The position numbers and the translations under genes were made by a program. Shown here one piece after another: positions 45,575 through 53,503 of a stretch of 64,000 nt of DNA (position 1 is the stretch's first letter; each line of letters begins with the position of its first letter). The DNA comes from Alphaproteobacteria bacterium (GTDB lineage: Bacteria; Pseudomonadota; Alphaproteobacteria; Caulobacterales; Caulobacteraceae), in the NCBI GenBank assembly GCA_025359785.1, contig JANYET010000026.1, forward strand, positions 143,767-207,766. Direction: 5' to 3'. Below the pieces are notes generated by a model that saw nothing but the letters and a program-made list of their open reading frames with translations, made no database searches and was not told where the DNA came from.

Positions 45575-46984
45575 ATGGCGATGCAACGCGGACTTTATGT
45601 CGGCCCCCGGCTGCGGCGGATGCGGCGCGATCTGGGGCTGACCCAGGCCGACATGGCCGCGGCGCTGGACGTCTCGGCGTCCTACATCGCGCTGCTGGAG
45701 CGCAACAACCGGCCGCTGACCGCGGGGCTGCTGCTGAAGCTGGCGCAGACCTACAAGGTCGACATGGCCGCGCTCGGCAGCGGGGCGGCGGAGGACAGCC
45801 AGCGACTGCAGGCGGTGCTGAAGGATCCGGTGTTCGCCGGCATCGACTGGGGCGCGGGCGAGCTCACCGACATGGCGACCAACTCGCCGGGGGTCACCGA
45901 GGCGCTGCTGCGGCTCTACACCACCTATCAGGAGGGCCAGCTGGCCTTCGCCGACCGAGGTGCGGCGGCCGGCGCGGGCGGCGAGGCCGACGATGCGTCC
46001 GATCCGGTGGCGGAGTCCCGGCGCTTCCTGGCCGCGCGGCGCAACAGCTTCCCGACGCTCGACGACGCCGCCGAACGGCTGGTCCAGGCGGTGGCGACCC
46101 ACGACACCGTCACCGGCTATCTGCGGGCCCGCCACGACCTGAAGGTCCGGCGCGTGCCGGCGAGCTTCATGGTGGGCTCGACGCGGAGGCTCGACCGACA
46201 CCGCCAGGAAGTGCTGCTGGACGACAGCCTCGACGCCGCCAGCCAGGCGTTCCAGCTGGCCTTGCAGCTCTGCTACCTGGAGCTTGGCCCTGAGATCGAC
46301 GCGGTGCTGGAGGGCGTCCGTTTCGCCAGCGAGAGCGGCGAGCGCCTGACCCGCCGCGCGCTGGCCAGCTATGCCGCCGCCGCGCTCCTGATGCCCTATG
46401 GCGCCTTCGCCCGCGCCGTCGAGGCGCGCCGCTATGACGTCGAGGCGCTGGCCCGCCAGTTCGGCTGCAGCTTCGAACAGACCGCGCACCGGCTCACGAC
46501 CCTGCAAAAACCGGGCGCCCAGCGGGTGCCGTTCTTCTTCATCCGCGTCGATCCGGCCGGCAACGTCTCCAAGCGGTTGGACGGCGCGGGATTTCCCTTC
46601 GCCCGCCACGGCGGCGGCTGTCCGCTGTGGTCGATCCACCATGCCTTCCGCACGCCGCGCGAGGTCGTCACCCAGTGGCTGGAGCTCCCCGACGGCCAGC
46701 GGTTCTTCTCCATCGCCCGCACAGTCACCGCCGGCGGCGGGGGCTTCGGCGCGCCCCGCGTGGAGCGGGCCATCGCGCTCGGCTGCGCGGCGGAGCACGC
46801 GGATCGGCTGATCTATACCCAGGACCAGCCAACGGGCGGCGCCGCGGCCACGCCCATCGGCGTCACCTGCCGCCTGTGCCAGCGCACCGAGTGCACAGCC
46901 CGCTCGGAGCCGCCGATCGGACGCCAGATCCTGCCCGACGATATCCGCCGGACCAGCCTGCCCTTCGGCTTTTCGGACACCTGA
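45575..46984 (+). CDS. XRE / short-chain fatty acyl transcriptional regulator family (ScfR/RamB-like, DUF2083)
   Basis: YVGPRLRRMRRDLGLTQADMAAALDVSASYIALLERNNRPLTAGLLLKLAQTYKVD HTH; conserved cysteines in the C-terminal half (GGGCPLW, GVTCRLCQRTECTAR). Confidence 0.9.
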   Translation: MAMQRGLYVGPRLRRMRRDLGLTQADMAAALDVSASYIALLERNNRPLTAGLLLKLAQTYKVDMAALGSGAAEDSQRLQAVLKDPVFAGIDWGAGELTDMATNSPGVTEALLRLYTTYQEGQLAFADRGAAAGAGGEADDASDPVAESRRFLAARRNSFPTLDDAAERLVQAVATHDTVTGYLRARHDLKVRRVPASFMVGSTRRLDRHRQEVLLDDSLDAASQAFQLALQLCYLELGPEIDAVLEGVRFASESGERLTRRALASYAAAALLMPYGAFARAVEARRYDVEALARQFGCSFEQTAHRLTTLQKPGAQRVPFFFIRVDPAGNVSKRLDGAGFPFARHGGGCPLWSIHHAFRTPREVVTQWLELPDGQRFFSIARTVTAGGGGFGAPRVERAIALGCAAEHADRLIYTQDQPTGGAAATPIGVTCRLCQRTECTARSEPPIGRQILPDDIRRTSLPFGFSDT

Positions 46985-47143
46985 GCGGGGCGGGCCGCGG
47001 CGCGCGCAACGTGACCGGCGATTACTTGGTCGGCCGGCGGGTTCCCATGCGGCAAGCCGCTGGCGCGGTCGCGATTTCCATGCGCAAAATCAGGGAAATA
47101 GCGGGGATGCGCCACGTTCCCGAATAAAAGCTGGGAACGAAAC

Positions 47144-48415
47144 ATGGCTCAGGTTGCGGTCCAGTCCACGGACCGGTTCGAGCGTAAGCGCGAGGCGATC
47201 CTCGATGCGGCGACGGACCTGCTGAACACCCGTGGCGTCAAGGGCCTGACGCTGAGCGTCGCGGCGGCGGCCGTCGATCTGTCGACCACCAGCGTGACCT
47301 ACTATTTCAAGCGCAAGGACGATCTGGCGGCGGCCTGCATGCTGCGCGGCATCGCGGCGATGATGCAGATCGTCCAGACCGCGATGGCTGAGAGCACGCC
47401 CCAGGCCCGGCTGCACGCGCTGCTGTCGCGGTATCTCGACCGTGTGCGCCGCGCAGCGATCGGTGAGGCCCCGGCCCTGCCGTCGCTCTCCGACCTGCGG
47501 GCGCTGAACCTGCCGCAGCGCGACGAGGTGGCCGCCGCCTACCTGAAGATGTTCCGGCGCCTGCGGCAGATCTTCGAGGTCCCGGAGTTGGCCTGGCTGT
47601 CGCGCGGCCGGCGCACGGCGCGCACCCAGATGCTGTTCGAGCAGCTGTTCTGGGCCAACGCCTGGCTGCCGAAATACGACCCGGAAGACTACGGCCGGGT
47701 CTGCGAGCGGATGTACGACATCCTGGTGGGCGGGCTCGCCGCGCCGCAGTCCCGCTGGGCGCCGCTGGCCGTGCCGATGGCCGACCTCGCGCCGCGCGCC
47801 CGTCAGCAGGTGGGCCGCCACGAGACGGGCCGACAGGAGGTGGGCCGCCAGGAGATGGGCCGCGAGACCTTCCTGGTGGCGGCCACCCGGCTGATCAACG
47901 CCCGCGGCTATCGCGGCGCCTCGGTGGACAAGATCTCCGCCGAGCTCAACGTCACCAAGGGCAGTTTCTATCACCACAACGAAGCCAAGGACGACCTGGT
48001 CGTGGCCTGCTTCGACCGAACCTTCGAGGTGATGACCCACGTCCAGCGGCTGGCCATGACGCTGCCCGGCGACGAGTGGCTGCGGCTGAGCAGCGCGGCC
48101 GCCGCGCTGGCGGAATACCAGCTCTCCGACCACGGTCCGCTGTTGCGCACCTCGGCGCTGGCCGCCCTGCCGGAGAAAATCCGTCGCGAGATGGTCAAGC
48201 ACTCCGACCGGGTCTCCGACCGCTTCGCCGCGATGATCTCCGACGGCATCGCCGAGGGCTCGCTGCGCGCCGTCGACCCGTTCCTGGCCGCCCAGATGCT
48301 GAACGCCACCCTGAACGCCGCCGCCGAACTCGGCCACTGGGTTCCCGGCGTCAGTCAGAAGGCCGCGCCCGCGGTCTTCGTCCGCCCCCTGCTGATGGGG
48401 GTTTTTGAGCGCTAG
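47144..48415 (+). CDS. Fused double-TetR transcriptional regulator
   Basis: Two TetR HTH domains: AILDAATDLLNTRGVKGLTLSVAAAAVDLSTTSVTYYFKRKDDL and TFLVAATRLINARGYRGASVDKISAELNVTKGSFYHHNEAKDDL. Confidence 0.92.
   Translation: MAQVAVQSTDRFERKREAILDAATDLLNTRGVKGLTLSVAAAAVDLSTTSVTYYFKRKDDLAAACMLRGIAAMMQIVQTAMAESTPQARLHALLSRYLDRVRRAAIGEAPALPSLSDLRALNLPQRDEVAAAYLKMFRRLRQIFEVPELAWLSRGRRTARTQMLFEQLFWANAWLPKYDPEDYGRVCERMYDILVGGLAAPQSRWAPLAVPMADLAPRARQQVGRHETGRQEVGRQEMGRETFLVAATRLINARGYRGASVDKISAELNVTKGSFYHHNEAKDDLVVACFDRTFEVMTHVQRLAMTLPGDEWLRLSSAAAALAEYQLSDHGPLLRTSALAALPEKIRREMVKHSDRVSDRFAAMISDGIAEGSLRAVDPFLAAQMLNATLNAAAELGHWVPGVSQKAAPAVFVRPLLMGVFER
47801..47860 (+). repeat. 4 x 15-bp tandem repeat in the inter-TetR linker
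   Basis: cgtcagcaggtgggc / cgccacgagacgggc / cgacaggaggtgggc / cgccaggagatgggc encoding RQQVG-RHETG-RQEVG-RQEMG. Confidence 0.85.
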
Positions 48416-48418
48416 GGC

Positions 48419-50017
48419 CTAGCCGGCCTTTTCCGCGGCGGCGGCCTCGCGCAGCCGGGCGATGTTGCTCTCATGGGCCGCGCGATCGATGCGGTAGAAC
48501 TGCAGGACGACCACCGAGCCGCCGTTGAAGATCAGGACGCAGGGCAGGTAGAACATCGCCAACCGCCGCACGATGTCGGGATCGACCGTGCCCGGCACGG
48601 CGTGGACCGGGAAACCCACTGCCGAGATCAGGATGCCGGCGATAAAGGCGCCCAGCCCCAGGGTGAACTTGCCCACCAGGCCGTTGGCGGCGAACAGCAC
48701 ACCCTCGGACCGCGCGCCGCTCTTCACCGCCTGGTCTTCGGCCACGTCGGCGACCATCGAAGCGATGATCACGAAGCCCATCAGGCCCAGAGCCGCGGTG
48801 ATCACCACGTCGCCGAACAGCAGCCCATAAAGCAGGCCGGACCCGTTCGGGGGCATGATCCCGATCAGGCGGCCGCCGATCGGCAGCATCGAGGTGAAGA
48901 CCGAGGTCGAGAACAGACCGATCATCGCCTGCTTCTTGCCGAACCGCTTGGCCAGGAACGGGGCCAGGAAGACGCCGACGACAGAGGCCAGGAGTCCGCC
49001 GGCGGCCAGGGGACCGATGGCCTGCGACTTCAGGCCCCACAGGTGCAGGTAGAAGTAGTTGGAGAGTGTCGTGGTGATCCCGACGCCTGTGCCGCCGAGC
49101 AGGCTGGAGGCCATCACCACCACCAGCGCCGGGTTGGCGAAGGTCGAGGCGATCTGGCGGAAGGTGTCGGCCACGGTCGCGCGTTTGGCCGGCGGCTTGT
49201 GCAGGTACGGGATGCGGCTGTGCGTCGCGACCGCAGAGACCAGGATACAGACCACGATCAGGATCGCGGCCATCGCGCCGAACTGGGCGTAGCGCTCCGG
49301 ATTGAGCACGCCCAGCGGGTTGGCCGCGTCTTGCCGCAGGAAGACCGTGTAGAGGACCAGCTGCATGACGCCGATGGCGCCGAAGGCGAAGAACGAGCGG
49401 AAGGCCATCAACGACGTGCGCTGGTCGTAGTCGGGCGCCAGTTCCGGCGCGAGCGCGGCGGAGGGAATCTCATAGCTCGCCACCGCGACCCGCAGCGCGA
49501 TCATGGTGACGACCGCAAGGCCCAGCAACTCCGTCGGCTGCAGGCCCCGCGGCGCGTGCCACAGGAAATAGGAAAGCGCCGCAGCCGGAATGGCCGAGGC
49601 GTACATGAAGGGATGGCGGCGGCCCCATCGGGACCGGAAATGGTCCGACCACTGGCCGATGAGCGGGTCCAGGATCAGGTCGGCGAGCAGCGAGACCAGG
49701 ATCGCCGCCCCCACCCAGACAGCGGGAATGCCGAGCACCTGGTTGAAGTAGATCTGCAGAACGGCCGACGACAGGATCACATAGGCGACGCCATAGGCCA
49801 CCGATCCCAGGCCGTAGGTGATCTTGAGCGGAAAGCCGAGCGGTGGCGGCGTGGAGACCAGCGGGCTCAAGACCGCCCACCCTGCCGGGACTTGCTGCCT
49901 GCCGCCATGACGTCCTCCTGCCGCATCGCCGCGGCGTTCGTCGGACTTGTCAGGCCGTGAGGGCCTGCGCCCGCTCCTATGTCCGGTGACCGTGCGGGAG
50001 GCCTCTGGGGCCGTCAA
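48419..50017 (-). CDS. MFS transporter, GPH (glycoside-pentoside-hexuronide) type; start uncertain
   Basis: PLKITYGLGSVAYGVAYVILSSAVLQIYFNQVLGIPAVWVGAAILVSLLADLILDPLIGQWSDHFRSRWGRRHPFMYA; the N-terminal ~50 residues of the longest ORF look non-coding. Confidence 0.85.
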   Translation of the reverse strand: MTAPEASRTVTGHRSGRRPSRPDKSDERRGDAAGGRHGGRQQVPAGWAVLSPLVSTPPPLGFPLKITYGLGSVAYGVAYVILSSAVLQIYFNQVLGIPAVWVGAAILVSLLADLILDPLIGQWSDHFRSRWGRRHPFMYASAIPAAALSYFLWHAPRGLQPTELLGLAVVTMIALRVAVASYEIPSAALAPELAPDYDQRTSLMAFRSFFAFGAIGVMQLVLYTVFLRQDAANPLGVLNPERYAQFGAMAAILIVVCILVSAVATHSRIPYLHKPPAKRATVADTFRQIASTFANPALVVVMASSLLGGTGVGITTTLSNYFYLHLWGLKSQAIGPLAAGGLLASVVGVFLAPFLAKRFGKKQAMIGLFSTSVFTSMLPIGGRLIGIMPPNGSGLLYGLLFGDVVITAALGLMGFVIIASMVADVAEDQAVKSGARSEGVLFAANGLVGKFTLGLGAFIAGILISAVGFPVHAVPGTVDPDIVRRLAMFYLPCVLIFNGGSVVVLQFYRIDRAAHESNIARLREAAAAEKAG

Positions 50018-50082
50018 CGGGTTTGATCTTACAGTGTAGACACGTTCGAAAGACCGGGATGCGGATGGTCGAAATCATCCGC

Positions 50083-50115
50083 AAAAACAAAGGGCGCGTC
50101 CCTGCGGACGCGCCC
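50083..50115 (-). terminator. Rho-independent terminator of first TBDR
   Basis: gggcgcgtcc-ctgc-ggacgcgccc with A-rich flank on + strand. Confidence 0.8.
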
Positions 50116-50151
50116 CCTGCCTTGATCGTATGAACCGGAGAACCGGGTCGT

Positions 50152-53004
50152 TTAGAAGCGGTACTGGAACTCCACCCCGAAGGTGCGGGGCGGGGTCAGC
50201 GCGTAGCCGACACCGATGCCGCCGGGCAGCAGACCGGCGCCCGACAGAACCCCGTTGGTCGCGTTGGCGCCCGAGGCGAGACCCGGAACAACCTTGACCG
50301 GGCCAGCCTGGGAGGCCGTGACCGTCGCATTCGGATAGGCGCCCGAGAGACGGGCGGCGGTGGAGCCGCCGTCGTAGCCCAGACGATCGAACGCGTTCTT
50401 CACGTAGGCGATGATCGTGTATTTGTTGTCCTTACCCTTCCAGGTGACCCGGCCGTCGACCTGATCCCACGAAGGCGAGGCGTAGTAGTTGCGCTCGAAC
50501 ACGCTCGAGTACTCCTTGTCGCGCCAGACGTAGCTGACCGACGGCGTCAGGGAGCCCTTCTCGAAGTCCCAGGTATAGAGGACGTTCAGCGCGATCTTGT
50601 TGCGAGGCTGCTGCGGCAACGCGTTGCCGCTCAGGTCCTGCGCCCGTTGAACGAAGCCGGTGTTGACGTCGCAGAGCGCGTTGCCACCCGGCAGGGCCGC
50701 GTTCGTGCCGGTGCAGGCCGTGAGCGCCGACAGCGGCTTAGCGCCGGACTGCAAGGCTAGCGGATCGACCGGGTCGATGATGTTGGTGAGCGTCTTCACC
50801 TTGGTCGGATTGAACGAGTAGTTGAACAGAATCCGCAGGTTATCGATCGGAGCCCAGGTGGTCTCGAGTTCGAAGCCCTCGGAAACCGATTTCGGGATGT
50901 TCAGGTAGCGGCTTTCGCTCACCGCGATCGCACCGGTCAGGTTGGCGACCGCCAGCGGAGCCTGATAGTTCGAGAAGTCATAGTAGAAGATGGCCAGGTT
51001 GGTCTGCAGCTTGCGGCCGAAGTCCTTCTTGATGCCGATCTCGTAGTCGTTGATGAACTCCGGCGCGGTGTAGGGGAACTTGCCGAGGCTGGACGTCACG
51101 CCCGAGTTGATACCGCCGCCGAGATAGCCGCGGCCGTAGCGGGCGTAGATCATGGTGTCCCGATCCGGCTCCCACTGCAGGCCGAGCGTGCCGGTCGTCG
51201 CCGTCGAGGTGATGTCGTAGGACCGGTGCGCAAAGCCGTCGGGCGTAAAGCTTACGCCGCCCGGCTTGCCGTTGGCGACGACACCTTGCGGCGGAGCGAC
51301 TGCCGCGCCGCCGGCGAGGAGGCTCTGCAACGGGCCGTACACCTGGGACGAGGTGATATCGACGACCGGGGTAAAGCTGCCCAGCGATTCCGGCGTGGTG
51401 CCGCAGGGCGTCGTGGCGAAGCAGAGCAGGCGGACGTCTTCCCGACCGGCCAGGTGGTCGTGGTTCCAGCGCAGGCCAACCGTCAGTTTCCACTGATCGG
51501 CGAACTTCCAGTCGACCTGGCCGAAGGCGGCGTAGGAGTCCTGGTAGAAGTCGGTGCGGTCGTCATAAATGCGGCTGCGGAACGGTTGTCCTACCGCGCC
51601 GGTCAGCGACGCCACGCCGGGCGTGACCGCCGAGCCGTTGGAGAATTGCGGCTGGTTCGGCTCGGTCGTGTAGACCGGCTGGGTGTAGTTTTCACGATAG
51701 TAGTAGATGCCGCCCAGCCACTGGAGGGGACCGTTGCCGCTCGAGGACAGGTCGAACTCGTGGCTGATGTTGGAATAGGTCTCCTGATAGGTGGAGGACT
51801 TGGTCGGGAAGATCGTCAGCGATGAGCAGACGCCGATGCTGACGAAGAACGCCGAGCAGGTGCCGGTGCCGCTGACCGGGATGGTGAAGGACTGCACGGC
51901 GCCGGAGTTGTCGTTCTCCGAGGTCAGGCTGTAGTGGTAATGGTTGCCACCGACGATGTACTTCAGGTCCATCCCATCGAAGTGGTAGGTCAGGTTGCCC
52001 GAGAGGATGTAGGTGTCGTCGAGCGACACCGTCTGGGCGGTGACCGAGGCGAACTTGCGCGGATCGCCCAGGGCGGGGTTGACGCAGCCGGTCGGCGAGG
52101 CGTTGACCACGTTGGTCGCCACGCCGCCGGGGGCGCAGACGAACTGAGCGTTCGGGTTCTGGCCAGCGAATTCGTTGAAGTTATAGGGCGCGGGTGAGTA
52201 GCCGGCGCGCGCGCCGGGACCGCCGGAACCGTTGTTCCAGCCGGCGATGGCGACCTTCATCCAGCCGTCCATGTGCTCGCCGAACTTCGCCTGCAGTTGG
52301 CCTTCGACGTAGAACTGATCGATGACATTGCCCTCGCTGGGCATGTTCTTGACGACGTTGGTGTAGTAGCCGTCGCGCTGCTTGTCCCAGTTGCCGGCGA
52401 GGCGGAACTGCAGGTCAGGGGTCAGCGGGCCGGAGACCGCGCCCTCGATCAGGGTGCGCTTGTAGTTGGCCACCGTGGCGCGGACTTCGGCGTAGAATTC
52501 CTCGGTCGGGTGCCGCGAGATCACGTTGATCGCGCCGCCGAGCGAGTTGCGGCCGTACAGCGTGCCTTGCGGGCCGCGCAGCACTTCCACCCGGTCGGTG
52601 AAGATCGGCGTCTTGCCGGCCGTCACCGTCGAGGTGGTGTAGATGCCGTCGTCATAGACCGCGACCGGCACCGAGACGGGGTGGGCGTTGGTCAGGCGGC
52701 CGACGCCGCGGATGCTCGCCCGGTCGTTGGCGCTGGTGTAGTTCAGGCCGGGGGTGAAATTGGTCATGTCCTGGATGGTGTTGATCCCCACCAGGTCCCG
52801 GTTCGCCGAGGTGAAGGCCGAGATCGCGACCGGCACGTCCTGCAGGCTTTGGGCGCGCTTTTCAGCGGTGACCACCAGTTCCTCGATCGTGTTGTTGGCC
52901 GCGGCCGTCACGCCGGCGCGGGATTGAGCGTGGGCCGTGGGCCCGAACGCGGCGACAGCCACCAGCAGTGCGCTGGACGCCAAAAGGCGAACCTTGTGTT
53001 GCAA
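50152..53004 (-). CDS. TonB-dependent receptor
   Basis: NTIEELVVTAEKRAQSLQDVPVAISAFT plug, VEVLRGPQGTLYGRNSLGGAINVISRHP, C-terminal GVEFQYRF; TTG start preceded by GGGGAGG. Confidence 0.94.
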   Translation of the reverse strand: MQHKVRLLASSALLVAVAAFGPTAHAQSRAGVTAAANNTIEELVVTAEKRAQSLQDVPVAISAFTSANRDLVGINTIQDMTNFTPGLNYTSANDRASIRGVGRLTNAHPVSVPVAVYDDGIYTTSTVTAGKTPIFTDRVEVLRGPQGTLYGRNSLGGAINVISRHPTEEFYAEVRATVANYKRTLIEGAVSGPLTPDLQFRLAGNWDKQRDGYYTNVVKNMPSEGNVIDQFYVEGQLQAKFGEHMDGWMKVAIAGWNNGSGGPGARAGYSPAPYNFNEFAGQNPNAQFVCAPGGVATNVVNASPTGCVNPALGDPRKFASVTAQTVSLDDTYILSGNLTYHFDGMDLKYIVGGNHYHYSLTSENDNSGAVQSFTIPVSGTGTCSAFFVSIGVCSSLTIFPTKSSTYQETYSNISHEFDLSSSGNGPLQWLGGIYYYRENYTQPVYTTEPNQPQFSNGSAVTPGVASLTGAVGQPFRSRIYDDRTDFYQDSYAAFGQVDWKFADQWKLTVGLRWNHDHLAGREDVRLLCFATTPCGTTPESLGSFTPVVDITSSQVYGPLQSLLAGGAAVAPPQGVVANGKPGGVSFTPDGFAHRSYDITSTATTGTLGLQWEPDRDTMIYARYGRGYLGGGINSGVTSSLGKFPYTAPEFINDYEIGIKKDFGRKLQTNLAIFYYDFSNYQAPLAVANLTGAIAVSESRYLNIPKSVSEGFELETTWAPIDNLRILFNYSFNPTKVKTLTNIIDPVDPLALQSGAKPLSALTACTGTNAALPGGNALCDVNTGFVQRAQDLSGNALPQQPRNKIALNVLYTWDFEKGSLTPSVSYVWRDKEYSSVFERNYYASPSWDQVDGRVTWKGKDNKYTIIAYVKNAFDRLGYDGGSTAARLSGAYPNATVTASQAGPVKVVPGLASGANATNGVLSGAGLLPGGIGVGYALTPPRTFGVEFQYRF

Positions 53005-53442
53005 ATTATCCTCCCCAGTGACCGCTAAGGCCATCGATTGAATTCAACGCGTGGAATGCTTCAGGACCACGGACCGCGGTGATCCGACCGTCAGGGCCGG
53101 GCGCTTCGATCTCGAGGGTTTGGGGAACGCGAGCATAGAGGGTTGAATAGCCACGCGAATTCGGATTCGCGCGCCCGGTCATTGACCGCCCACTTGCCCC
53201 CATTTGACGTCCTCCCTGCCGCGCGTAGGCGGCCTGCGCCGGACGTTTCAGGGGCAAAAACCCGCTGCCGTCCGGTCACCTAGTGCGGCGAACCTGCGGT
53301 AGGGCCACGAAGGCGTCAACGATTTTCGATCCTTACGGCTTCGTAACAATCGAAAAGTCGGCATGGCTGCAACAGGTGGGATGTGGCGAAAGCAGGGCGC
53401 CGACGGCAAAAAAGACGGAAAAAAGCGCGGCGAATTCAACCC

Positions 53443-53478
53443 CAAAACGAAAAGGGCGCGCCCTTGCGGACGCGCCCT
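53443..53478 (-). terminator. Rho-independent terminator of second TBDR
   Basis: agggcgcg (53453-53460) / cgcgccct (53471-53478), A-rich + flank; resembles the terminator at 50083-50115. Confidence 0.75.
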
Positions 53479-53503
53479 CCCGACCCCGAAGCTGGGTGCT
53501 GTC

